NCBI RefSeq assembly: GCF_020164745.1
Contig: NZ_JAIUGV010000007.1
Coordinates: forward strand, 1-64,000
DNA length: 64,000 nt
DNA from: Mesorhizobium sp. ES1-4
GTDB taxonomy: Bacteria > Pseudomonadota > Alphaproteobacteria > Rhizobiales > Rhizobiaceae
Reading direction: 5' to 3'
Below are positions 36,047-45,718 of this stretch, piece by piece (position 1 is the first letter of the stretch; each line of letters begins with the position of its first letter). Below the pieces are notes generated by a model. That model saw only the letters and a list, made by a program, of their open reading frames with translations. It was not told the origin of the DNA and ran no database searches. The position numbers were made by a program, and so were the translations under genes.

Positions 36047-37060
36047 ATGCCAAGACGGACCATGATCGAGGCGATCCGCGACGCCATGGACGTTTCGATG
36101 GAGCGCGACGACAAAGTCGTCGTATTCGGCGAGGATGTCGGCTTTTTCGGTGGCGTCTTCCGTTGCACGCAGGGCCTGCAGGCCAAATATGGCAAGAGCC
36201 GCTGCTTCGACGCGCCGATCAGCGAATCCGGCATTGTCGGCTCGGCCATCGGCATGGCCGCCTACGGATTGAAACCATGCGTGGAAATTCAGTTTGCCGA
36301 CTACATGTATCCGGCCTACGACCAGCTGACGCAGGAAGCCGCAAGGCTGCGCTACCGCTCGAACGGCGATTTCACCTGCCCGATCGTGGTGCGCATGCCG
36401 ACCGGCGGCGGTATCTTCGGCGGCCAGACGCACAGCCAGAGCCCGGAAGCGCTGTTCACCCATGTGTCGGGCCTGAAGACGGTGGTGCCATCCAATCCGC
36501 ATGACGCCAAGGGCCTGCTGATCGCGGCGATCGAGGATCCCGACCCGGTGATCTTCCTCGAGCCGAAGCGCCTCTACAACGGCCCGTTCGACGGCCATCA
36601 CGACCGGCCGGTGACGCCATGGTCGAAGCACGAACTCGGCGAGGTCGCCGATGGCCACTACACCGTTCCGCTCGGCAAGGCTGCCATCCGCAGGGCGGGC
36701 GCGGCGGTCACCGTGCTCGCCTACGGCACCATGGTCTATGTCGCGCAAGCCGCGGCCGCGGAGACCGGCATCGATGCCGAGATCATCGATCTCAGGACGC
36801 TGCTGCCGCTCGACCTCGACACCATCGTGGCGTCGGTCGAGAAGACCGGGCGCTGCGTCATCGTGCACGAGGCGACGCTGACCTCCGGCTTCGGCGCCGA
36901 ACTGTCGGCGCTGGTGCAGGAGAACTGCTTCTACCATCTGGAAGCGCCGGTGGCCCGCGTCGCCGGTTGGGACACGCCCTATCCGCACGCGCAGGAGTGG
37001 GACTATTTTCCCGGGCCGGCCCGTGTCGGCCGTGCCCTTATCGAAACATTGGAAGCCTAG
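36047..37060 (+). CDS. bkdA2: Branched-chain 2-oxoacid dehydrogenase E1 beta subunit
   Basis: Second half of the E1 decarboxylase (337 residues). Features are MIEAIRDAMDVSMERDDKVV, VFGEDVGFFGGVFRCTQGL, DAPISESGIVGSAIGMAAYG, and FADYMYPAYDQLTQEAARLR; the C-terminal transketolase domain has VLAYGTMVYVAQAAA and LRTLLPLDLDTI. It starts three bases after the bkdA1 stop, which fits stoichiometric expression of the alpha2-beta2 enzyme. Confidence 0.94.
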   Translation: MPRRTMIEAIRDAMDVSMERDDKVVVFGEDVGFFGGVFRCTQGLQAKYGKSRCFDAPISESGIVGSAIGMAAYGLKPCVEIQFADYMYPAYDQLTQEAARLRYRSNGDFTCPIVVRMPTGGGIFGGQTHSQSPEALFTHVSGLKTVVPSNPHDAKGLLIAAIEDPDPVIFLEPKRLYNGPFDGHHDRPVTPWSKHELGEVADGHYTVPLGKAAIRRAGAAVTVLAYGTMVYVAQAAAAETGIDAEIIDLRTLLPLDLDTIVASVEKTGRCVIVHEATLTSGFGAELSALVQENCFYHLEAPVARVAGWDTPYPHAQEWDYFPGPARVGRALIETLEA

Positions 37061-37077
37061 AGTGAGGGAGGCCTGAG

Positions 37078-38409
37078 ATGGGCGAACACATCATCAAGCT
37101 GCCCGATGTCGGCGAGGGCGTCGCGGAGGCCGAACTCGTCGAGTGGCATGTCAAGATCGGCGATATCGTGCGCGAGGACACCGTGCTTGCCGCCGTCATG
37201 ACAGACAAGGCGACGGTCGAGATCCCGTCGCCCGTCGATGGCGAGATCCTGTGGCTCGGCGCCGAGATCGGCGACACGGTGGCGATCGGTTCGCCGATCG
37301 TGCGGCTGAAGGTTGCCGGCGAGGGCAATGTGAAGGCCGCCGGCAAGGCGGCCGAACGAGCGGTCGAGGCTGAAGCTCCAGCCAGGCCGGCGAGTGCAAA
37401 ATCCGAAACCGCGCAGCTCCCCAAGGCAAAACCCGCCATGGCGCCGGTGGAACCCGCACCGTTGCCGGCTGCCGCAGCGAAGACCACGACACGGCCCTTG
37501 GCCTCCGGCGCCCCTCGTGCCGAGGGTGAGAAGCCGCTGGCCTCGCCAGCCGTCCGTTTGCGCGCGAAGGAGGCGGGCATCGATTTGCGGCAAATCGCTG
37601 GCAGCGGACCGGCCGGCCGCATCGGCCACGAAGACATCGACGCGTTCCTGGCGCGCGGGCCGCAACTGGCCAAGGCATCGGGGCTCGCCCGCAACGATAC
37701 GGTCGAGGCCATCAAGCTGGTCGGCCTCAGGCGCAAGATCGCCGAGAAGATGACGCTGTCCAAGTCGCGCATCCCGCACATCACCTATGTCGAGGAGATC
37801 GACGTCACGGCGCTTGAGGAATTGCGCGCCGCGCTCAACAAGGAAAAGCGTGCCGGCAAGGGAGGAGCGGAGAGGCCGAAGCTGACGCTGCTGCCGTTCC
37901 TGATGCGGGCGATGGTCAAGGCGATCGCGGACCAGCCCCAGCTCAATTCGCTGTTCGACGACGAGGCCGGCATCATCCACCAGCATGGCGGCATCCATAT
38001 CGGCATTGCCGCGCAGACGCCGTCGGGGCTGGTGGTGCCGGTGGTCAAGCATGCCGAAGCGCGCGATATCTGGGAGTGCGGCGCCGAGCTCGCCCGGTTG
38101 GCCGAAGCGGCCAAGTCGGGAACCGCGACCCGCGACGAACTGTCCGGCTCGACCATCACCATCACCTCGCTCGGCGCCATGGGCGGCGTCGCGACGACAC
38201 CGGTCATCAACCATCCGGAAGTGGCGATCATCGGCGTCAACAAGATGATGGTGCGGCCTGTGTGGGACGGCACGCAGTTCATCCCGCGCAAGATGATGAA
38301 CCTGTCGTCGAGCTTCGACCACCGCGTCATCGACGGCTGGGACGCGGCGGTGTTCGTGCAACGGATAAAGGCGCTGCTGGAGACACCGGCGCTGATTTTC
38401 GTGGATTGA
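37078..38409 (+). CDS. bkdB: Branched-chain 2-oxoacid dehydrogenase E2, dihydrolipoyl acyltransferase
   Basis: Transfers acyl groups from E1 to CoA. The 443-residue protein has one N-terminal lipoyl domain (lipoylated Lys in [17 protein letters not shown], about residue 44), an Ala/Pro-rich linker, a peripheral subunit-binding domain ([20 protein letters not shown]), and the catalytic domain ending with the His-Asp motif [16 protein letters not shown]. Acyl specificity for branched chains is inferred from the E1 genes. Follows bkdA2 by 17 bp with GGGAGG at about 37064. Confidence 0.94.
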   Translation: MGEHIIKLPDVGEGVAEAELVEWHVKIGDIVREDTVLAAVMTDKATVEIPSPVDGEILWLGAEIGDTVAIGSPIVRLKVAGEGNVKAAGKAAERAVEAEAPARPASAKSETAQLPKAKPAMAPVEPAPLPAAAAKTTTRPLASGAPRAEGEKPLASPAVRLRAKEAGIDLRQIAGSGPAGRIGHEDIDAFLARGPQLAKASGLARNDTVEAIKLVGLRRKIAEKMTLSKSRIPHITYVEEIDVTALEELRAALNKEKRAGKGGAERPKLTLLPFLMRAMVKAIADQPQLNSLFDDEAGIIHQHGGIHIGIAAQTPSGLVVPVVKHAEARDIWECGAELARLAEAAKSGTATRDELSGSTITITSLGAMGGVATTPVINHPEVAIIGVNKMMVRPVWDGTQFIPRKMMNLSSSFDHRVIDGWDAAVFVQRIKALLETPALIFVD

Positions 38410-38437
38410 GGGGGGATGGAGCCAGGTTCAAAGACCC

Positions 38438-38578
38438 CCTCACCCGGATCGCCAACCGAATTGCGACGGGCAATTCGGGGCAATCCGACCTCTCCCCGAG
38501 GGGAGAGGAGATTCGCCTGTGCCAGCCTCTTCTCCCCACCGGGGAGAAGGTGGCCGCGAAGCGGTCGGATGAGGGGGC
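38438..38578. repeat. Family D palindromic repeat between bkdB and lpd
   Basis: CCCCCTCACCCGGATCGCC and GCGGTCGGATGAGGGGGCC form the outer arms, with ACCTCTCCCCGAGGGGAGAG and CTTCTCCCCACCGGGGAGAA inside. It is the reverse orientation of the element at 13707-13832. It lies inside the bkd operon and could affect distal expression. Confidence 0.75.
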
Positions 38579-38603
38579 CTTCATCGCCGAAAGGACTGCC
38601 AAG

Positions 38604-40001
38604 ATGAAAGAAATTTCCTGCAAGCTGCTTGTCATCGGCGCTGGCCCGGGCGGCTATGTCTGCGCCATCCGTGCCGGGCAGCTCGGCGTCGACACGGTCA
38701 TCGTCGAGGCCGGCAAGCCCGGCGGCACCTGCCTCAATGTCGGCTGCATACCGTCCAAGGCGCTGATCCATGCGGCGGAGGAGTTCGAGAAGGTGTCTGA
38801 TATGGCCGGCGGCAACAGCCCGCTCGGCATTTCGGTCGCGGCACCGGCGCTCGACCTGGCCAGGACCGTCGCCTGGAAGGACGGGATCGTCAGCCGGCTC
38901 AACAGCGGCGTCGCCGGCCTGCTGAAGAAGGCGGGGGTGAAGACCGTGCATGGCTGGGCGACGTTCCGCGATGGCAAGACCGTCGAGGTCGAGACCGAGA
39001 CGGGCGTGCAGGTGATCCGGGCCGAGACGATCGTCATCGCCACCGGCTCGGCGCCGGTCGAACTGCCGTTCCTGCCGTTCGGCGGACCGGTGATTTCGTC
39101 CACCGAGGCCCTTGCGCTGGGTGAAGTGCCGAAGAGGCTTGCTGTCGTCGGTGGCGGCTATATCGGGCTGGAGCTCGGCATGGCCTTCGCCAAGATGGGT
39201 GCAGAAGTGACCGTGGTCGAGGCCTTGCCGCGCGTGCTGGCGCAGTATGATGCCGAACTGACCCGGCCCGTGGTCAAGCGGCTCTCCGCGCTCGGCGTCG
39301 AGGTGATGACAGGCGCCAAGGCCAAGGGCCTGTCGACGAATGCCGATGCGCTGCTCGTCGAGACGTCCGACGGCAAGACTGCCAAGGTCGCCGCCGACAG
39401 GATCCTGCTGACCGTCGGCCGCAAGCCGGTGACCGAAGGCTGGGGCCTCGACCGGATCGATCTCGACAGGGCCGGAAAGTTCATCCGCATCGACGACCAG
39501 TGCCGCACCTCGATGCGCGGCGTCTTCGCCATTGGCGACGTCACTGGCGAGCCGATGCTGGCGCACCGGGCGATGGCGCAAGGCGAAATGGTCGCCGAAA
39601 TCGTCGCCGGACACAAGCGCAGCTGGGACAAGCGCTCGATCCCCGCCGTCTGCTTCACCGATCCCGAGCTGGTGACGGCGGGGCTGTCGCCGGAAGAGGC
39701 CAAGGCCCTCGGTGGCGAGATCAAGATCGGCATGTTCCCGTTCGCCGCCAACGGCCGCGCCATGACGAAGCTCGGCGAGGACGGGTTCGTCCGCGTCGTG
39801 GCGCGTGCCGACAATCATCTGGTGCTCGGCATCCAGGCAGTCGGTCAAGGCGTGTCGGAGCTGTCGGCGGCCTTTGGGCTGGCGCTGGAGACGGGCGCGC
39901 GGCTGGAGGACATAGCCGGGACGATTCATGCCCACCCGACGCAGGGCGAAGGATTCCAGGAAGCGGCGCTGAAAGCGCTCGGCCACGCGCTGCATGTTTG
40001 A
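38604..40001 (+). CDS. lpdA: Dihydrolipoyl dehydrogenase (E3)
   Basis: FAD enzyme that reoxidises the lipoyl group of E2 with NAD+. The 465-residue protein has the FAD motif [19 protein letters not shown], the redox disulfide [15 protein letters not shown], the NAD motif [37 protein letters not shown] and the C-terminal catalytic base segment [18 protein letters not shown] at 38604 ([12 protein letters not shown]) with AAAGGA upstream. It completes the bkd operon; other E3 copies for PDH and OGDH are expected elsewhere in such genomes. Confidence 0.94.
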   Translation: MKEISCKLLVIGAGPGGYVCAIRAGQLGVDTVIVEAGKPGGTCLNVGCIPSKALIHAAEEFEKVSDMAGGNSPLGISVAAPALDLARTVAWKDGIVSRLNSGVAGLLKKAGVKTVHGWATFRDGKTVEVETETGVQVIRAETIVIATGSAPVELPFLPFGGPVISSTEALALGEVPKRLAVVGGGYIGLELGMAFAKMGAEVTVVEALPRVLAQYDAELTRPVVKRLSALGVEVMTGAKAKGLSTNADALLVETSDGKTAKVAADRILLTVGRKPVTEGWGLDRIDLDRAGKFIRIDDQCRTSMRGVFAIGDVTGEPMLAHRAMAQGEMVAEIVAGHKRSWDKRSIPAVCFTDPELVTAGLSPEEAKALGGEIKIGMFPFAANGRAMTKLGEDGFVRVVARADNHLVLGIQAVGQGVSELSAAFGLALETGARLEDIAGTIHAHPTQGEGFQEAALKALGHALHV

Positions 40002-40034
40002 CGGCGGCGATGTCTTGCAGGTCCGTCCTCGGAG

Positions 40035-40192
40035 CGCGTGATCTCCCCCCTCGAGGGGGAGATGGCCGGCAGGCCAGAGGGGGTTGGTTCGACTGGATGC
40101 GACTTTCTTGCGACCGATAGAGGCTGGCGCTCCACGCGCGGGGACCCCCTCTGTCGCCTTCGGCGACATCTCCCACTCGAGGGGGGAGATTA
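40035..40192. repeat. Family B palindromic repeat
   Basis: GTGATCTCCCCCCTCGAGGG to GGCCAGAGGGGGTTGG and the mirror GACCCCCTCTGTCGCC to CTCGAGGGGGGAGATTACAC. It is a near copy of 32945-33118 and separates the converging lpd and saccharopine dehydrogenase-like genes. Confidence 0.8.
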
Positions 40193-40198
40193 CACAGC

Positions 40199-41302
40199 TC
40201 AGCTCGCTAGCCGGCTCACCATCTCGTGCTGGGCGTAGGCGCGGCCGAAGCGATTGGCGAGGAAGGCGTCCAGCGCGATCTCTTCCTGCTTGACGAAGCC
40301 GGCCGCCGGCAGCGAGCCATCCGCCAGCATGTCGAGCACGGCACAGATGCCGGAGGCCGTGGTGATCTGGATGGCGCTGCGCACCGTCTGGCCGACGCGC
40401 CGGGAATAGATCTTGTTGGCGTAGGTCTCCTGCAGCAGGCGGCCGTTCTTGCGGCCGGAGACGGTGACGAAGACGATGACGACGTCCTGCAGCGTCGCCG
40501 GCAGGGCGCTCTCGAAAATGTCCTTCAGCACCTCGCGGCGGCGGCGCAGGCCGAGGTCGTTGAGCAGCGCCTTCATGATCGCGGCGTGGCCGGGATAACG
40601 GATGGTGCGATAGTTCAGCGTGCGCACCTTGCCCTTCAGCGTCTCGGCCAAGGTGCCTAGCCCACCCGAGGTGTTGAAAGCTTCGTAGGTGACGCCGTCG
40701 AGCGAGAACTCCTCGCGCTCTTCGAGCGGCGGCACTTCGACCAGCTCGCCCTCGACGATTGCCTCGCAGGGCTCGCAATACTCGTTGATGACGCCGTCGG
40801 TGCTCCAGGTCAGATTGTAGTTCAGCGCGTTGGACGGGTATTGCGGCAGTGCGCCGACGCGCATGCGCACGCTTTCCAGCGTGTCGAAGCGGCTGGCGAG
40901 ATCGTTGGCGACGATCGAGATGAAGCCCGGCGCCAGCCCGCATTGCGGGATGAAGGCGCTCTTGGCCGTGCGGGCCAGTTCCTTGACGCGCCTGGTCGAC
41001 ACGACATCCTCGGTGAGATCGAGATAATGCACGCCGGCGCTGGCCGCGGCTTCGGCGATGCGCGTGGTGAGATGGAAGGGGGCGGCACTCAGCACCGCGA
41101 ACTTGCCGGCGAGCGCTGCTTCAAGCGCGCCGATCGCGGCGATGTCGAGTTCGAGCGTATCGACGCCATCGGGCACTTCGGCGGCGGCGAGCTGCGCCGC
41201 CGAGCGGTCGACCAGGGTGACGTGGTAGTCGCCGGTCGCGGCGAGCATTTCGGCGATTGTGGAGCCGATCTTGCCGGCCCCGACGATAATGATGTTGTTC
41301 AT
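40199..41302 (-). CDS. Saccharopine dehydrogenase-like protein
   Basis: A 367-residue NAD(P)-dependent oxidoreductase. The Rossmann motif IIIVGAGKIGSTIAEMLA is at the N terminus, followed by LDLTEDVVSTRRVKELARTA and QCGLAPGFISIVANDLASR, as in the Lys1/Lys9-type saccharopine dehydrogenase family. In other alphaproteobacteria similar proteins act in lysine catabolism through saccharopine, which fits its divergent Lrp-type regulator. A homospermidine or carboxynorspermidine synthase-like role is an alternative. Start at the ATG 41302 (MNNIIIVGAG). Confidence 0.82.
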   Translation of the reverse strand: MNNIIIVGAGKIGSTIAEMLAATGDYHVTLVDRSAAQLAAAEVPDGVDTLELDIAAIGALEAALAGKFAVLSAAPFHLTTRIAEAAASAGVHYLDLTEDVVSTRRVKELARTAKSAFIPQCGLAPGFISIVANDLASRFDTLESVRMRVGALPQYPSNALNYNLTWSTDGVINEYCEPCEAIVEGELVEVPPLEEREEFSLDGVTYEAFNTSGGLGTLAETLKGKVRTLNYRTIRYPGHAAIMKALLNDLGLRRRREVLKDIFESALPATLQDVVIVFVTVSGRKNGRLLQETYANKIYSRRVGQTVRSAIQITTASGICAVLDMLADGSLPAAGFVKQEEIALDAFLANRFGRAYAQHEMVSRLAS

Positions 41303-41368
41303 GGTCAAATTTCCCTGCGATCCGCGTTTGCGGGAATCATCGCAGCTTGCCTGTCGAAAGGAAGCGTG

Positions 41369-41417
41369 GAATCCTGCAAAACGAACCCTATCTCTAGGCG
41401 ATTTGCCGAAAGGATTC
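41369..41417. promoter_or_regulatory. Candidate Lrp-type operator between the divergent genes
   Basis: GAATCCTGCAAA (41369-41380) and, inverted, TTTGCCGAAAGGATTC (41402-41417) form an interrupted dyad in the 121-bp gap. The site sits just before the regulator start, so it could serve autoregulation and control of the dehydrogenase. Confidence 0.45.
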
Positions 41418-41423
41418 GTCGAA

Positions 41424-41852
41424 ATGCTCAGTGAAGCCGAACAGGCCCTGCTTTCGCTGCTGCGCGCCAACGCGCGCGCCTCGACGGCCGAGCTGGCGCG
41501 GCGGCTCGGCGTGTCGCGCACGACCGTGCAAAGCCGGATCGAGCGGCTGGAGCAACGCGGCATCATCACAGGCTATGGCGTCAGGCTGGCGCCGGACTAT
41601 GAGCAGGGGCTGGTCCGCGCGCATGTGCTGCTCACCGTCACGCCCAAGCTCGCAGACAGAGTGGTGCGGGCCCTGCAGGCGCTGCCTCCGGTCAGGACGC
41701 TGCACTCCGTCAGCGGCAATTTCGACATGATCGTCATTGTCGACGCGCCATCGATCCGCGACCTCGACACGCTGCTCGACCAGATCGGCGCCATGGAGGG
41801 AGTCGAGCGGACCTCATCGTCGATCATCCTGTCGACGCGGATCGACAGGTGA
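41424..41852 (+). CDS. Lrp/AsnC family transcriptional regulator
   Basis: A 142-residue leucine-responsive-type regulator. The N-terminal winged HTH (LLRANARASTAELARRLGVS, RTTVQSRIERLEQRGIITGY) is followed by a RAM effector domain (TLHSVSGNFDMIVIVDAPSI). ATG at 41424 (MLSEAEQALL). Divergent from the saccharopine dehydrogenase-like gene; members of this family that flank amino acid catabolic genes usually respond to the substrate, so lysine is a plausible effector. Confidence 0.88.
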   Translation: MLSEAEQALLSLLRANARASTAELARRLGVSRTTVQSRIERLEQRGIITGYGVRLAPDYEQGLVRAHVLLTVTPKLADRVVRALQALPPVRTLHSVSGNFDMIVIVDAPSIRDLDTLLDQIGAMEGVERTSSSIILSTRIDR

Positions 41853-41922
41853 CGGTGACACCGCCGATCTCGCGCCTTGCCGGGAGATTGGCCGTTACGG
41901 CGGCTTTCGCCAACTTCCGAAG

Positions 41923-43293
41923 TTAATCCGTCGCCAACGGAAAACTCACCACCACGGCCAGCCCAGGCCGGCAGTCCTCGAGCGTTATGGTCGCGCCGTG
42001 CAGGTCGGCAATCGCCCTCACCAGGCTGAGGCCAAGACCGCTGCCTGGCGTCGAGCGGCTGTGGTCCAGCCGGTAGAGCCGCTGAAACACTTTTTCGCGC
42101 TCGCCGGTGGGAATGCCGGGGCCATTGTCCGCCACGCTGGCAAGGACGCGACCGTCCCGACGCGTCGCCGACAGTTTTATGGCCGTGCCTGGCGGGCAAT
42201 GGCGCAGCGCGTTCTCCACCAGATTGGCGAACATCTGCGTCAACAGCTCCCGATCGCCGTGGATGCGGTCGGCGGTTTCCTCCAGCCGCGGTGGCAGCAG
42301 CGACTTGCCGTCATCCTCGGCCACATCGGTATAGATCTCGGCGATGGTCCGCAGGATCTCGCCGAGGCCGAGATCGGTGAAGCGCGCCTTGCGCGCCCCG
42401 GCCTCGATCTGGGCGATCCGCAACAGCGCATCGAAGGTCTCGTTGATCTGGTGGCCCTCGGAACGGGCATCGGCCAGATCGTCGGAGACGTCGTGATGCC
42501 GCGCCGCCTTGTCGGCGGCGCCTTCCAGGATCATCTGCAGGCGGTTGAGCGGCGTCTTCAGGTCGTGGGCGATGTCGGCGCTGACCTGCTTCATGCCTTC
42601 GACCAGCGACGACAGGCGGTCGAGCGCGGCGTTGACTTGGCTGGAAACCATGTCGATGTCGTCGCCGTTGCCGGTCAGCGGAATGCGGGTGTCCAGCCGG
42701 CCATGCGAGACGTCGACCATGGTGGCGGCAATGCCGTCGAGACGGCGCTGGACGCGCGAGGCGAGCAGGGCGCCGCCGGTAACGGCCAGGCCGGTGATGA
42801 TCAGGGTCGCCCAGCCGAAGCTCATCATCGCCACCGTTTCCAGCTCCTCCGTCTCGGAAAGGCTGATGGCAACCGTCAGATTGTTGCCGCCGATGGAGCC
42901 GGAATAGGCCCGGTATTCGGTGTCCGGCGGTACGCCGGGCAACACGGCGTTGAATGCCGAGAACCCGTCGGGCAGTCCCGCGGCGGTGAAGTTGCCCGCC
43001 AGGTGGTTTCCTGCCGCGTCGGTCAGCGAAAACAGCTGCTCCTTCATGGGGCTGAGCTTTGCATGGCTTTCGACCGCGGCGACCAGATCCTCCAGATCGT
43101 CCTCGGCATAGGTCGCGGCGACGATCGAGTAAGTCTCCTTGATGGTCTCGTCGAGCCGCTCGGCTAGATCGGCGCTCATCATCTGGTAGACGATCGCGCC
43201 CGACAGGATGAAGGCCAGCATGAACAGGAAGGCGAACGTCAGGGCAAGCCGGAACGGCGTGCTGCGCAGCAGGCGGGCCCATGTTCCGCTCAT
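41923..43293 (-). CDS. Sensor histidine kinase
   Basis: A 456-residue membrane kinase. Helix 1 (residues about 13-36, FRLALTFAFLFMLAFILSG), a periplasmic domain of about 120 residues, helix 2 (MMSFGWATLIITGLAVTGGA), HAMP (RRLDGIAATMVDVSHGRLDT), DHp with the phospho-His in SADIAHDLKTPLNRL, and an HATPase domain (NLVENALRHCPPG, DNGPGIP, GSGLGLSLVRAIADLHG). The signal is unknown. It overlaps the response-regulator stop by ATGA. Confidence 0.92.
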   Translation of the reverse strand: MSGTWARLLRSTPFRLALTFAFLFMLAFILSGAIVYQMMSADLAERLDETIKETYSIVAATYAEDDLEDLVAAVESHAKLSPMKEQLFSLTDAAGNHLAGNFTAAGLPDGFSAFNAVLPGVPPDTEYRAYSGSIGGNNLTVAISLSETEELETVAMMSFGWATLIITGLAVTGGALLASRVQRRLDGIAATMVDVSHGRLDTRIPLTGNGDDIDMVSSQVNAALDRLSSLVEGMKQVSADIAHDLKTPLNRLQMILEGAADKAARHHDVSDDLADARSEGHQINETFDALLRIAQIEAGARKARFTDLGLGEILRTIAEIYTDVAEDDGKSLLPPRLEETADRIHGDRELLTQMFANLVENALRHCPPGTAIKLSATRRDGRVLASVADNGPGIPTGEREKVFQRLYRLDHSRSTPGSGLGLSLVRAIADLHGATITLEDCRPGLAVVVSFPLATD

Positions 43294-43973
43294 GGCTCAA
43301 GCGGCGCGTGCAGGCTGTAGCCGGTGTTGCGGATGGTGTGGATGAGCTGGGTGCCGAACGGCTTGTCGACCTTGGCGCGCAGCCGGCTGATATGGGTCTC
43401 GACGACGCTGGTCCTGGGGTCGAAATGAAAATCCCAGACACGCTCCAGAAGCATGGTGCGGGTGATGACGCGGCCCTCGCCGCGCATCAGCACCTCGAGC
43501 AGGCTGAACTCCCTCGGTTGCAGGTCGATCGGCTGGCCCTGCCTGACGACGCGCCGCATGATCAGGTCCATCTCGAGGTCGGCAACCCGCAGGACGGTCT
43601 TCTGCTCCTGCGCGGCCGGCCGCCGGCCGAGCGCGTTAATGCGGGCAAGCAGCTCGGAAAAGGCGAAGGGCTTGACCAGATAGTCGTCGCCGCCGGCCTC
43701 GAGACCCTCGACGCGGTCGTCGATGCCGCCGACGGAGGTGAGGAAGATCGCCGGAGTGCGCACGCCGGCGGCGCGGACAGCTTTCACCATCGACAGGCCG
43801 TCGAGGCCCGGGATCATCCGGTCGGCGACGATCACGTCGTAGCCGCCGCTTGTCGCCGCGAAAAGCGCGTCATGCCCGTTGCGCAGGAGGTCGCAGACAT
43901 GGCCGGCCTCGGTCAGGCCCCTGACGATATAGTCCGCTGTCCTTTGGTCGTCCTCGACGAGAAGTAGCCGCAT
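43290..43973 (-). CDS. OmpR/PhoB-type response regulator
   Basis: A 227-residue transcription factor. The receiver domain has MRLLLVEDDQRTADYIVRGL, the phospho-acceptor Asp in YDVIVADRMIPGLDG and the Lys in DDYLVKPFAFSE. The winged-helix output domain has VDLQPREFSLLEVLMR-like residues and SVVETHISRLRAKVDKPF. ATG at 43973. It is the partner of the kinase with which it overlaps; no adjacent target operon is evident. Confidence 0.93.
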   Translation of the reverse strand: MRLLLVEDDQRTADYIVRGLTEAGHVCDLLRNGHDALFAATSGGYDVIVADRMIPGLDGLSMVKAVRAAGVRTPAIFLTSVGGIDDRVEGLEAGGDDYLVKPFAFSELLARINALGRRPAAQEQKTVLRVADLEMDLIMRRVVRQGQPIDLQPREFSLLEVLMRGEGRVITRTMLLERVWDFHFDPRTSVVETHISRLRAKVDKPFGTQLIHTIRNTGYSLHAPLEP

Positions 43974-44339
43974 CGCTGTTCCAGTTGATTGCCGATATCG
44001 CGGACAGGCTACCATCGGCAGGGGTCCGTTCCTAGCATGGTCACCAACTGGCCAGGCCGAGCGACGCGTACGGAGAGGCTCGGTCCGATTCCATCGGCAT
44101 TTCGTCCAGCTCATCGGACGCGGTCGTTGAGGCTGGCCGCCAGATGGCGGGTCGGCTGTCCCAACGACAGGCAAGCGATTTTGCTCCAGCCTGTATGGCG
44201 GCATACAAATTCGTAAGGATGGCGGCGGCTGGCGCAAAAGGGCTTTACGAAAGCCTCGCGGTGCGCTGATAGAGGTGTCCGCCTTGTATCCGCCATCAAT
44301 GGCGTGCCCCAGTGGCCGGCCCGCAATCGGGAAATACGA

Positions 44340-44972
44340 ATGACCTACGCTTCCCTCAAGCCGATTTCAAAGGCTTTCGTCCAGCGCAAGCGGCTGATTT
44401 TCATCCGCGTCGCGGCGGCTCTGGCGGTGCTGCTGCTGTTCCTGACCAAACCGGCGCTCAGCGAAGGCTCGAACGGGCACGAAGCGCTCGAACTGGTCGG
44501 CTTCTGCCTGGTGCTCGCCTGCGTCGCCGGCCGTCTGTGGAGCATCCTCTATGTCGGCGGCAAGAAGAATGAGGAGCTGGTTTCGACGGGGCCGTTCTCG
44601 ATGAGCCAGAACCCGCTCTACTTCTTCTCGACGGTCGGTGCGGTCGGCATCGGCCTGCTCTATGGCTCGCTGGTGGCGGCCGCCGCCCTTGGCGTTGCCA
44701 GCTTCCTGATCTTCCGCGTCACGGCGCGCAAGGAAGCCGCATATCTCCTGGGCAAGTTCGGCCCGGCCTACACGGCCTATATCAAGGCCACGCCCCGGTT
44801 CTGGCCGAACCCGCTGATCTACCGCGACAATGACGAACTGCAGTTCTCGACCCGCGCGCTCAGGCGCACCTTTTTCGACGGGCTTTATTTCCTCGCCCTC
44901 TTCCCGGTCATCGAACTCGTCGAGTATTTCCGGGAAAGCGGACTGCTGCCGACTTTCTTCACGCTCTACTGA
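44340..44972 (+). CDS. Isoprenylcysteine carboxyl methyltransferase-like membrane protein
   Basis: A 210-residue integral membrane protein. Hydrophobic segments occur at about 22-38 (FIRVAAALAVLLLFL), 50-65, 95-130 and near the C terminus (LYFLALFPVIELVEYF). It has the ICMT/PEMT-type C-terminal region: VSTGPFSMSQNPLYFFSTVG and EAAYLLGKFGPAYTAYIKAT. It probably methylates a membrane-linked or lipid substrate; the substrate is unknown. ATG at 44340 (MTYASLKPIS). Confidence 0.78.
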   Translation: MTYASLKPISKAFVQRKRLIFIRVAAALAVLLLFLTKPALSEGSNGHEALELVGFCLVLACVAGRLWSILYVGGKKNEELVSTGPFSMSQNPLYFFSTVGAVGIGLLYGSLVAAAALGVASFLIFRVTARKEAAYLLGKFGPAYTAYIKATPRFWPNPLIYRDNDELQFSTRALRRTFFDGLYFLALFPVIELVEYFRESGLLPTFFTLY

Positions 44973-45024
44973 GCGTCGAGCGGCGCATGGCAGACATGAG
45001 GTTACCGCTCAGCCGGTACCCCGG

Positions 45025-45510
45025 CTAGGCGCCCAACGGGTAAGGCATGTAGCCGACGAAGCCGGCAATCTTCCAGCGGCCGTCGATTTTCCGGCAGAAA
45101 TACAGCGTCTGCCACTTCAGCCGGTCGACGCTGCCATCCGCCTTGGCGACGGAGCCGTCGAACTTCTTATGCAGCACGGCGCGGTCGCCGTCGACATCGA
45201 TGTCGCGCAGATTGGTGACACGAAACAACGCCTCGCGCAGCGGCTCGGCGAACTTCGTCGCCGCCGTCTCCCCGGCCTGGCGCAGCCACTCGTCGCGATA
45301 GATTTCCAGCCTCGGGAACTGCAGCCGCCAGGCATCGGCATTGGCAAGGAAATGGGCATGCATGCCGAAGAAGCTTTCGGCGATGAAATCATTCTCGACC
45401 ATCGGCCAGTCCTGGCCGATGAAAGCGTCGATGTCGCGCCGTACCAGCATCTCCCAAAGCGCGTGGCGGTCGGCGTCGCCTGAGGGAAACGGGTTCTTGT
45501 CGAAGGTCAT
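45025..45510 (-). CDS. SnoaL/NTF2-like protein, function unknown
   Basis: A 161-residue protein with no signal peptide or membrane segment. Its layout (N-terminal helices with DADRHALWEMLVRRDIDAFI, then beta strands DIDVDGDRAVLHKKFDGSV and LYFCRKIDGRWKIAGFVGYM) is that of a small NTF2-like fold. The catalytic role cannot be told. Start at the ATG 45510 (MTFDKNPF). It is divergent from the RidA gene. Confidence 0.7.
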   Translation of the reverse strand: MTFDKNPFPSGDADRHALWEMLVRRDIDAFIGQDWPMVENDFIAESFFGMHAHFLANADAWRLQFPRLEIYRDEWLRQAGETAATKFAEPLREALFRVTNLRDIDVDGDRAVLHKKFDGSVAKADGSVDRLKWQTLYFCRKIDGRWKIAGFVGYMPYPLGA

Positions 45511-45718
45511 TGTCGGGGTCTCCGGTCTCGCAAAGGCATCTGTCCGTCGTGGCATCGGGCGCGCACGATGCAAGCGCTTCTGTAGTAAAGCAACACGGAT
45601 TTCGAAGAATGTTGCTTTCCGACAGGAGCCTCTATCGGCATCGCCCCGATGGCGGTAAATCTCGTTCCGAGGCCGGTACCGCCACGGTGTCCCGCCACCT
45701 ATCGGAGGAGATCATCCC

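Noticed and set aside
37785..40943. A 1052-codon open frame on the minus strand across the bkd operon
   Set aside because: It is antisense to bkdB and lpd, which have full catalytic motifs. The translation is Arg/Ala-rich with no domain. GC-rich DNA commonly leaves such frames open.
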